5,962 nt of DNA, taken from NCBI GenBank assembly GCA_031549535.1, contig JAVBPP010000064.1, positions 1 through 5,962 of the forward strand, read 5' to 3'. The stretch comes from JAVBPP01 sp031549535 (GTDB lineage: Bacteria; Bacillota; Clostridia; Oscillospirales; Acutalibacteraceae). Positions 1 to 4,880 of the stretch are shown piece after piece (positions within the stretch are counted from its first letter, which is position 1; every line of letters starts with the position of its first letter). Both the position numbers and the translations under genes were made by a program. The notes below the pieces were generated by a model, which was not told where the DNA came from, made no database searches, and was given only the letters and a program-made list of their open reading frames with translations.

Positions 1-74
1 GTCTGATTTCGATCATGTTTCTTGTACATCCCCACACCCCAAAACGCATGTTTTTGTGCCCTTTTTATGCGTTT

Positions 75-103
75 ATTATATCACAAAACATCCCGTTTTG
101 CTA
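75..103 (-). promoter_or_regulatory. Possible minus-strand promoter with extended -10, pointing off the left edge
   Basis: Read on the minus strand there is a perfect TATAAT (75-80) directly preceded by TGA, which fits the TGn of an extended -10. At 17 bp spacing the -35 position holds TAGCAA (98-103), a poor match to TTGACA. Downstream on the same strand are ATG codons at 29 and 16 (the latter reads MIEIR to the edge), so a divergent gene may begin there. Neither ATG has a clear Shine-Dalgarno, and too few codons are visible to identify a product. The extended -10 could compensate for the weak -35. This is inference from motif match only. Confidence 0.3.
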
Positions 104-151
104 GTGTTTTCAATGGGTTGTAGGTTTTTCAGGACGCCCTATTTCCTTGTG

Positions 152-256
152 GGATATAAAGAAAACCAGCCCTGCCCGGTCTGCGGCGAGACAATAGTTT
201 CCATTAAAACGGGCAGCACATCTTCGTTTATCTGCCCTTCCTGCCAAAGAATATAG
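152..256 (+). pseudogene. Orphan C-terminal zinc finger of an Fpg/Nei-type DNA glycosylase (gene remnant)
   Basis: The frame ending at the TAG at 254-256 encodes CPVCGETI, then a 16-residue span between cysteine pairs, then CPSCQRI at the very end. The C-X2-C-X16-C-X2-C spacing followed by a terminal CQ-basic residue is exactly that of the FPG-type zinc finger closing formamidopyrimidine-DNA glycosylase/endonuclease VIII proteins. In the family this finger sits after a large N-terminal domain and a helix-two-turn-helix domain and contacts DNA. Here the 50 residues before the finger in the same frame (open to the left edge) show neither the helix-two-turn-helix nor the usual glycine-rich approach, and the other two plus frames are not Fpg-like either. 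It therefore looks like a 5'-deleted remnant of a roughly 270-residue gene. A GTG at 56 could start a 66-residue peptide but has no supporting ribosome site. The stop overlaps the Shine-Dalgarno of the next gene, so the old gene was probably its operon partner. Confidence 0.6.
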
Positions 257-268
257 GAGGTTGAGCAT

Positions 269-820
269 ATGAACATATGGGAAATCAAGCAGACGATGTT
301 TGATAAAGGTATTCCGGCGGAAACAATGGAGCGATTTGTATTTCCGGAAACTGAAAATGAAACACCCGGAGATAAAATAGCCTTCACGAAACAAATGGAT
401 GACTTGCTCACAAAAGAGCAAATTCTTACCGTCATGGCAGAACAGGGATGCAGCAAAAATAAACCTAGCGCCAAATTTATGTTAAAACTCAAAGATAAGT
501 CAATTGAAGAACGTATCCATATTCTTAATGCAATGGATAAAAGAGAAGCGGCCTCCTATCGAATAAATAATGATGGCACATTGAGCATATATTGGGATTT
601 TGAGGCGAACGGTAAATATATCTGCGTATGCTCAATTATCAGCAAACTATCAAAGCTAGAAAATGTTTCTCTTACATATTGCGGCTGTTGCAGCGGGCAT
701 ATTAAGTATCATTCTGAACAGCTACTCGGCGTGGATCTACGCCTTTTAGACACTGTGTCATCCCCAATCAATTCTGATGGAAAAAAATACTGTGAGCATC
801 TTTTTGAGATGATTCCGTGA
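269..820 (+). CDS. Cysteine-rich DUF6144-like protein, function unknown
   Basis: A 183-residue protein with a strong AGGAGG (255-260) 8 nt before the ATG. I see no signal peptide or membrane segment, so it is probably cytoplasmic. The N-terminal half is helical and charged (TKEQILTVMAEQGC, SIEERIHILNAMDKRE). The C-terminal half carries the likely functional core: CVCS (Cys119, Cys121), then YCGCCSGHIKYH with Cys138, Cys140, Cys141, His144 and His148, then a VSSPINSDG stretch and Cys175. This arrangement resembles DUF6144 proteins of Clostridia as I remember them; the assignment is by pattern and not by search. The Cys/His cluster suggests metal binding or a redox thiol site, but no activity can be assigned. 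It is followed after 13 nt by the DUF3795-like gene, almost certainly in one operon. Base composition is visibly more AT-rich than the genes to the right. Confidence 0.72.
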   Translation: MNIWEIKQTMFDKGIPAETMERFVFPETENETPGDKIAFTKQMDDLLTKEQILTVMAEQGCSKNKPSAKFMLKLKDKSIEERIHILNAMDKREAASYRINNDGTLSIYWDFEANGKYICVCSIISKLSKLENVSLTYCGCCSGHIKYHSEQLLGVDLRLLDTVSSPINSDGKKYCEHLFEMIP

Positions 821-833
821 GAGGATAAAACCG

Positions 834-1223
834 ATGAACGAAACCTATGAATTAGCAATGTGCGGTTGCCGCTGCGACTTATGCAAGGCTTACGCGCCGA
901 ATGTCGAAAAAGATGACCAGCGCAAAACGCTGGCGGAAATGTGGAACAAATACTATGGTCTTGATCCTTCTGTTATGGATAGCTGTGGGGGTTGCGCAAG
1001 CAATCCCTCTGATGATAACTGTCCGGTCAGAACATGTGTGATTGAAAAAGGCTTGATTCATTGCGGGGATTGCGGCGGTTTTCCCTGCAATGTTTTTTAC
1101 CAGCGCTGTGGGTCGTTCTCGGAGGAAAAAAAGCAAAATTTTGATGTCAACGAGTATAACGAGTATATACTTGCCTATGACAACGAAACAAGGTTGAGGG
1201 AATATAAAACCAAGCGGGAGTAA
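834..1223 (+). CDS. DUF3795-like cysteine-rich (putative zinc- or metal-binding) protein
   Basis: A 129-residue protein; AGAGG at 820-824 lies 9 nt before the ATG and overlaps the stop of the previous gene, so the two are probably co-transcribed. The whole protein is patterned on cysteines: CGCRCDLC (Cys10, 12, 14, 17), CGGC (51-54), Cys63, CxxxxC ending in CVIEKG (Cys68), CGDC (77-80), FPC (Cys85) and Cys92. The order of an N-terminal CG-x-CxxC, a central CxGC, a CxIEKG motif, then CxxC-x4-C and a C-terminal YDNxxRL tail matches the DUF3795 family, which is small, cytosolic and common in anaerobic bacteria and archaea. The family has no established biochemical role; metal binding is inferred from the cysteines. 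No signal peptide is visible and the length is normal for the family. Confidence 0.83.
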   Translation: MNETYELAMCGCRCDLCKAYAPNVEKDDQRKTLAEMWNKYYGLDPSVMDSCGGCASNPSDDNCPVRTCVIEKGLIHCGDCGGFPCNVFYQRCGSFSEEKKQNFDVNEYNEYILAYDNETRLREYKTKRE

Positions 1224-1259
1224 AGAAACCATGCGCTTCATGCGGGGGAAACGATCGAG

Positions 1260-1295
1260 AAACAATTGAAACTTGACGGCTTTCGGGAATTGTTT
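1260..1295. promoter_or_regulatory. Inverted repeat around the transporter promoter (candidate operator)
   Basis: AAACAATT (1260-1267) and AATTGTTT (1288-1295) are perfect 8-bp inverted copies separated by 20 nt. The -35 box lies in the loop and the right arm ends immediately before the -10 box. A dimeric regulator bound here would occlude RNA polymerase, which fits a sugar-responsive repressor site. The half-site is AT-rich and could arise by chance, and no known operator consensus is recognised. As a transcript structure it would be weak and is not terminator-like. Confidence 0.3.
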
Positions 1296-1301
1296 TATAG
1301 T
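1273..1301 (+). promoter_or_regulatory. Sigma-A-type promoter of the transporter gene
   Basis: TTGACG (1273-1278), a 17-bp spacer and TATAGT (1296-1301) each match the consensus in five of six bases at optimal spacing. Transcription would begin near 1308, giving a leader of about 25 nt that contains AGGAGGG (1317-1323) 9 nt before the ATG at 1333. The promoter sits in the 109-nt gap after the DUF3795-like gene, indicating that the transporter is a separate transcription unit. Within this gap I see no terminator hairpin. Confidence 0.65.
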
Positions 1302-1332
1302 AATCATATAACAGAGAGGAGGGCGAAGCGTT

Positions 1333-2778
1333 ATGGCACAACAGGCGCAGACTGTTTACAACCGCAGATACATATCGGTGAAAGAGCTCATCGGCTACAC
1401 CCTGTTTGACGCGTCCAAAAGCATTGAGGTGGGGTATGACACACGGTTTTTGTATGATGTTTATAAAATCAGCCTCAATAAAATTGCAATTACCAATGTC
1501 ATCAACAGCATTTGGGATATTGTGAATGACACCTTCATTGGCATCTGGATTGATAAAACGCGCACCCGCTGGGGCAAATTTCGGATTTATTTGCTGATGA
1601 TGGCGGTTCCTGGCGCCTTGTTGACGATTTTTCGCTTTTTGAGCCCCGGATTTTTGAGCGCAGATCCGGACGATACAACAAAATTCTTGCTGCACCTCAT
1701 GTTTGCGCTGGTGGGGGAGGGCTTTGGAACGTTTCGGGGGATTTCGGAAAGCGGCTTGTTTGCCTCGCTTACGCCCAATCCGGAGGACAGAGTTCGCCTG
1801 TATTCGGAATCTCAGCGCATTTCTGCGATTTTTGACAATCTGCCCGGCATCCTGATGGGTGTTTTGATTGATTTAGTGAACCACAACGCAACCCCATTCA
1901 GTCTGCAAAGTCTGTTTGCAACGCTCGGCCCGCTGTTCTGTATTATTTCCACAGCTATGGCCATCTATTTCTTTATTATTGCCAAAGAACGGGTACCCCA
2001 GAATACTCAAACCCCGCATATCAAAGAAGGCTTGACCGCTGTTTGGCGGAACAAGCCCATGCGTCTCATGTTGCTGTGTGATTTGCTCGGAATTTTTACC
2101 ATCGGCACCGACCAGAACAACTACTATATCGACGTTTTGGGCTATGCCTCGTTGAGCAGTGTGGTGCAGGCTCCGGCAGTGCCCCTTTCTTTCCTCTCCT
2201 ATTCGTTCATTCCCGCAGCGCGCAAGCGTTTTGAAAACCGCACGCTTTGGATTGTGAGCAGCCATATGAGTTCCTTCTTGTTCCTGTTTGTCTATCTGTT
2301 CGGCATTATCGGCGGCAAAGGAGAGAAGGGGAATTACAACAACTGGAAATTGATGGTTCCGGCACTGATTGTGCGCGATTTGCTGATAAAAGTGATATGG
2401 GGTTTCCAGTTTGTCATTCCTACGGAGGTGTTTAATGAAACGCTGGATTATTGCGAATGGCAGGACGGTTACCGCGCGGAGGGCATGATCCTCGCCGCGA
2501 AGGGACTGATTGGGAAAATTGTGCGCAATGCATTCTCCTGGGTTGGTACAGCTGTGATGAAGGCTATCGGTTATCAAATCGGTGTCGGTTTCGGCAAACA
2601 GAGTCAGCGGGTGAGATATTTGATTTTTTTCACAAGTGTTTTTCTGCCGAATGCCACAGGCTTGCTCAGCATGATTCCCAAGCTGTTTTATCCCATTGAC
2701 AAGCAAATGCGTGAAACGATGTACCGTGAGCTATATGAGCGCCGCCAGCGCATGATTACGGCTGCTGCGCAGGATTAA
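1333..2778 (+). CDS. GPH-family (MelB-like) sugar:cation symporter, MFS superfamily
   Basis: A 481-residue polytopic inner-membrane protein, the usual length for glycoside-pentoside-hexuronide:cation symporters, which import sugars or glycosides with Na+ or H+. The best signature is residues 61-84, where WDIVNDTFIG is followed by IDKTRTRWGKFR: this is the family's conserved first cytoplasmic-loop motif with Asp74 and a cluster of basic residues. A second family hallmark is the late stretch E365 ... DYCEWQDGYRAEG (372-384), matching the DYxE..xGxRxEG segment before the last helices. Hydrophobic segments at about 85-103, 118-133, 166-183, 196-217, 245-258, 276-292, 306-327, 340-363, 386-408 and 428-450 fit a 12-TM fold with a central loop near 219-242. 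AGGAGGG at 1317-1323 fixes the start. Its substrate cannot be read from sequence; the isomerase/epimerase further right suggests a sugar or sugar acid. Its 3' end overlaps the convergent yunB-like gene by 23 bp. Other members of the family transport non-sugars, so the substrate class is inference. Confidence 0.85.
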   Translation: MAQQAQTVYNRRYISVKELIGYTLFDASKSIEVGYDTRFLYDVYKISLNKIAITNVINSIWDIVNDTFIGIWIDKTRTRWGKFRIYLLMMAVPGALLTIFRFLSPGFLSADPDDTTKFLLHLMFALVGEGFGTFRGISESGLFASLTPNPEDRVRLYSESQRISAIFDNLPGILMGVLIDLVNHNATPFSLQSLFATLGPLFCIISTAMAIYFFIIAKERVPQNTQTPHIKEGLTAVWRNKPMRLMLLCDLLGIFTIGTDQNNYYIDVLGYASLSSVVQAPAVPLSFLSYSFIPAARKRFENRTLWIVSSHMSSFLFLFVYLFGIIGGKGEKGNYNNWKLMVPALIVRDLLIKVIWGFQFVIPTEVFNETLDYCEWQDGYRAEGMILAAKGLIGKIVRNAFSWVGTAVMKAIGYQIGVGFGKQSQRVRYLIFFTSVFLPNATGLLSMIPKLFYPIDKQMRETMYRELYERRQRMITAAAQD

Positions 2779-3436
2779 GCCGCGTCATAAGCTCCGGAAC
2801 CGCGCCGACGATAATCGTTTCCGCAACGCAAAAATTTGTTTTAATTGTTTCGTAGCTTCGGTTTCCGGGCAAGATAACATAGACTGTGCTCTCTACGAAC
2901 AACATGATGCGGTGGCGCGTCTGGTTGATTCCGGCGGAGTCAAAGCTATGCTCAAATACGGCGTTGGTTTCGCCCGTCATACTCAAATTTACAGAGAGCT
3001 TTGGCCCGCGTGCGGAGAGGACGTCCAGCCCCAATACGGAACCGAGGGGGACTGCCAGCCGCCTTTGCTGCACCTGCGCGATATGCTCGTCAATCCCCAA
3101 CGTGAGCTGGGATTTCAGTAAATTCATTTTTACGATATCCGTCGTAATGGAGCTGATATTCCCCGCAGAATCGGTCGCAAGGTTCACCAAATCCCCATAT
3201 TGCGGCGCGTTCTGCGTCAACACATCCGTGACCGTTTGGTTCACAGTGGCAACAGCCAGTGCCTTGGCCTGCAACACGGCGACAGCACGAATTGCCGGGC
3301 GCAGTCTTGCGTCCAGCAGCAATAAGGCAATGCTCACCACCAGAACCACGGCAACTGTGCGGAACAACGCATTTTTTTGATAAAGCGGAAAGCGCCGCAT
3401 ACGCCGCAGTCGCTGCCTCACAGGCTCCACCCCCAT
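2756..3436 (-). CDS. yunB: Sporulation protein YunB-like
   Basis: A 226-residue protein from the ATG at 3436. It has a basic N-terminus (RQRLRRMRRF), one membrane segment (about 25-41, AVVLVVSIALLLLDARL), then an extracytoplasmic domain. Characteristic YunB blocks are LRPAI just after the membrane, VPLGSVLGLDVLSARGP (about 129-145), AGINQTRHRI (168-177) and the C-terminal CVAETIIVGAVPE (203-215). YunB is made in the mother cell during sporulation in Bacillus (sigma-E regulon) and is needed for normal spores; its biochemical role is not defined. The start is uncertain: a TTG at 3475 follows a GGTGGT, the ATG at 3436 has no clear ribosome site, a GTG at 3421 follows GGGGGTGGAG, and an ATG lies at 3400. 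The hydrophobic anchor is included in all versions. The presence of this gene is the main evidence for a spore-former. The gene converges on and overlaps the transporter. Confidence 0.85.
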   Translation of the reverse strand: MGVEPVRQRLRRMRRFPLYQKNALFRTVAVVLVVSIALLLLDARLRPAIRAVAVLQAKALAVATVNQTVTDVLTQNAPQYGDLVNLATDSAGNISSITTDIVKMNLLKSQLTLGIDEHIAQVQQRRLAVPLGSVLGLDVLSARGPKLSVNLSMTGETNAVFEHSFDSAGINQTRHRIMLFVESTVYVILPGNRSYETIKTNFCVAETIIVGAVPELMTRLNPAQQP

Positions 3437-3511
3437 ATAAGTCAGTATATGCAGGGCGTACCTCGCGGAATACAAGGTTATACCACCAATTGTCTACGCT
3501 TTCTTGGGAGC

Positions 3512-3526
3512 TTGGTATAATACCAA
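3512..3526. promoter_or_regulatory. 15-bp perfect palindrome containing a TATAAT box
   Basis: TTGGTATAATACCAA is symmetrical about its central base pair and contains TATAAT at 3516-3521 in the plus direction. The -35 region at 17-bp spacing (TCTACG, 3493-3498) is weak. If active it would transcribe the long palindrome as the leader of the isomerase gene, and the symmetry could be an operator overlapping the -10. Its right half coincides with the left end of the inverted-repeat element, so the symmetry may instead be a by-product of the insertion junction. Promoter use is therefore tentative. Confidence 0.35.
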
Positions 3527-3620
3527 TCACCCTTAAGAATACTTCCTGCAAAATTCGGCAAGAGCGCATATATGAAACGCTCGTTACCGAATTTTGCAGG
3601 TATTCTAAAAGGTGATTGGC
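3521..3620. repeat. About 100-nt near-perfect palindrome, candidate miniature inverted-repeat element (MITE-like)
   Basis: The left arm 3523-3558 (CCAATCACC...CTGCAAAATTCGG) is the reverse complement of the right arm 3587-3619 except for two mismatches and a 3-nt bulge. The palindrome continues inwards: GAGCG (3562-3566) pairs with CGCTC (3578-3582) around an 11-nt loop containing CATATATG. The identical tetramer ATAA lies on both sides (3517-3520 and 3621-3624), as a target-site duplication would. Removing the block would join the yunB/isomerase spacer straight onto AAGGAG of the isomerase gene. No transposase is encoded, so any mobility would be in trans. As RNA it would fold into a very stable hairpin with about 30 paired bases per side. 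It lacks a following U-tract, so it is not a standard intrinsic terminator. Alternatives are a non-mobile leader structure or a REP-like repeat. Confidence 0.7.
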
Positions 3621-3622
3621 AT

Positions 3623-3628
3623 AAGGAG
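3623..3628 (+). promoter_or_regulatory. Ribosome binding site that decides the isomerase start
   Basis: AAGGAG lies 9 nt before the ATG at 3638. It argues against the upstream in-frame ATG at 3572, which lies inside the palindrome loop and has no Shine-Dalgarno. Confidence 0.8.
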
Positions 3629-3637
3629 AAAAATAGT

Positions 3638-4375
3638 ATGTTAGGACTGACTTCGGTTACCTTTCGTAAAAAATCAAGCGCAGAAATCATTTCACTGGCG
3701 CAGCAGGCCGGGCTCGGCTGCATAGAATGGGGCGGCGATGTCCACGTCCCTGTGGAGGATGCTCCCAATGCGCAGCATGTAAATCGAGAAACCGGCGAGG
3801 CGGGGCTGTGTATTTCGTCCTATGGCAGTTACTATCGGCTGCTCAGTAATGCAGATTTTGAGCCGATTCTGCAGGCGGCTCTTGCTTTGGGTGCGCCGCT
3901 TATCCGCATTTGGGCAGGAAAAACAGCGCCCGATGTGGCGCCCGACAGCGTATATCAGCAAGCCGCTTTGGAATTGCGCCGAATTTGCGAGACAGCCGCG
4001 GCATACAATATAGCAATTGCCTTTGAATACCATCGCGGGACGTTGACCCAAACGGCGGAAAGCACACTAAGGCTGCTGAGGATGGCGGATTGTGCGAACC
4101 TGTTCAGCTACTGGCAGCCCAATCCGGAGCTGTCGCCGGAGGAAAATAGCAGCGAACTGCAGAAGGTATTGCCCTACCTGGCCAAACTGCATGTGTTCCA
4201 CTGGGATGCCGATGGCAACCGCCTGCCGCTGAAGAGCGGAGAAGCACAATGGAAACAATATATCCAAATCGCGTCGCAAAGGGCGGATATGGATTATTTG
4301 CTGGAATTTGTGCAACAGGACAGCGAAGAAGCTTTTTTTGAGGACGCAAAAACACTGATAGAATGGGCGAAATAA
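3638..4375 (+). CDS. Sugar phosphate isomerase/epimerase-like TIM-barrel protein (AP-endonuclease-2 fold)
   Basis: A 245-residue cytoplasmic protein, slightly short for this superfamily (usually about 250-290). The order of motifs fits the xylose-isomerase-like barrel: LGLTSVTF on strand 1, GLGCIEWGGDVHV on strand 2 (Glu30, His36), GLCISSYGSYY on strand 3, ALGAPLIRIWAG on strand 4, IAIAFEYHRG on strand 5 (Glu130, likely metal ligand), LAKLHVFHWD on strand 7 (His185, His188), and YLLEFV on strand 8 (Glu223, likely ligand). At strand 6, where many relatives have the metal-binding Asp, the sequence reads LFSYWQPNPE (155-164), so the metal site may be altered or typical of a subfamily. Related enzymes interconvert keto- and aldo-sugars or epimerise them, or dehydrate inositol derivatives, usually with a divalent metal; the substrate here is unknown. 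The AAGGAG at 3623-3628 sets the start. The lipoprotein gene follows after 29 nt and may be co-transcribed. A long palindrome sits directly upstream. Confidence 0.78.
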   Translation: MLGLTSVTFRKKSSAEIISLAQQAGLGCIEWGGDVHVPVEDAPNAQHVNRETGEAGLCISSYGSYYRLLSNADFEPILQAALALGAPLIRIWAGKTAPDVAPDSVYQQAALELRRICETAAAYNIAIAFEYHRGTLTQTAESTLRLLRMADCANLFSYWQPNPELSPEENSSELQKVLPYLAKLHVFHWDADGNRLPLKSGEAQWKQYIQIASQRADMDYLLEFVQQDSEEAFFEDAKTLIEWAK

Positions 4376-4404
4376 ACGAAGCTCCACAAAGGGGATATGT
4401 TCTT

Positions 4405-4848
4405 ATGAAAAAAATTATCAGCGTCACCTGCATAGCGTTACTGTGTGCCCTGCTGTTCACAGCCTGCAAGCAGTCCGCGCAGGACCAAATTATCGGCGAT
4501 TGGTCAGATTCCCTGCGTTCGCGCGGCTATTCCTTTGGGTCGGACGGCGCGGTGAAAATTACTTTTTTTAGCTATAAGCTGCCCAAGACCGGCAGGTTTT
4601 CATTCTTAGACGGAATTCTGAACCTAATTGACCAGGGGCTCACCTGGGAAGGCAACGGCAGCTACACGCTAAACGAAAAAGAAAACACCCTCACCGTTCG
4701 CTACACACTCTACAACAAAACGGTGACAGATGTTTATGGTTATGCCTTTACGGATGGGAATTTGACGTTAACCGACCTGGAGGATAGCAGCAGCACCACC
4801 TTTTTCCGCCAAGGTGCGCAGAGCACAGATAACACCAATCCCAATTAG
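4405..4848 (+). CDS. Small secreted lipoprotein, DUF5640/lipocalin-like beta domain
   Basis: A 147-residue protein. MKK plus a hydrophobic stretch (4-18) ends in LFTAC, a lipobox with the lipidated Cys21, so the mature protein should be anchored on the outer face of the membrane. The mature part begins after a short polar linker (KQSAQDQ) with IIGDWSD, then alternating polar and hydrophobic strands: a YSFGSDG strand, GNGSYTLNEKENTLTVRYTLY, YGYAFTDGNLTLTDL and a final TTFFRQ. This I-x-G-x-W start with repeated strands resembles the DUF5640 and lipocalin-like lipoproteins common in Clostridia, which have no known ligand. The start at 4405 is preferred because it begins the signal peptide and has AAAGGGG about 10 nt upstream. 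An earlier in-frame ATG at 4363 overlaps the isomerase gene without a ribosome site. The tail is Ser/Thr/Asn-rich (GAQSTDNTNPN). Confidence 0.8.
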   Translation: MKKIISVTCIALLCALLFTACKQSAQDQIIGDWSDSLRSRGYSFGSDGAVKITFFSYKLPKTGRFSFLDGILNLIDQGLTWEGNGSYTLNEKENTLTVRYTLYNKTVTDVYGYAFTDGNLTLTDLEDSSSTTFFRQGAQSTDNTNPN

Positions 4849-4880
4849 CGTAGCAATCATAAAGGTTTTCTTATTTGACA

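Noticed and set aside
1221..1332. Readthrough extension of the DUF3795-like protein, since the same frame stays open beyond the stop
   Set aside because: The TAA is unambiguous, the protein already has full family length, and the region contains a good promoter for the next gene.
1873..2706. Long minus-strand open frame (277 codons) inside the transporter gene
   Set aside because: It is antisense to a clear GPH symporter, is rich in His/Gln/Asn with no recognisable domain, and has no ribosome site. It is a composition shadow.
3444..3473. Sigma-E-like promoter for yunB (CATATACT at 3444-3451, minus)
   Set aside because: The -10 matches well, but the only candidate -35 (GTATT) is 17 nt away instead of about 14-15, and the choice depends on an uncertain start codon. 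Not strong enough to annotate.
3090..3615. Open frames of 118-164 codons opposite or across yunB on both strands
   Set aside because: They are shadows of the yunB-like gene and the palindrome, with no family resemblance.
3572..3637. Upstream in-frame ATG giving the isomerase 22 extra residues
   Set aside because: It lies in the loop of the palindrome without a Shine-Dalgarno, and the added residues are encoded by the element's right arm. The AAGGAG before 3638 is a far better start.
3478..3768. Minus-strand open frame crossing the palindrome and the start of the isomerase
   Set aside because: Its PNFAG-containing part simply reflects the palindrome read from the other strand; the rest is antisense to the isomerase.
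4363..4404. Earlier start for the lipoprotein, overlapping the isomerase end
   Set aside because: It would add 14 polar residues before the signal peptide and has no ribosome site.
4849..4880. Bidirectional terminator between the lipoprotein and URO-D-family genes
   Set aside because: The 32-nt gap has T- and A-rich stretches but no GC-rich hairpin.
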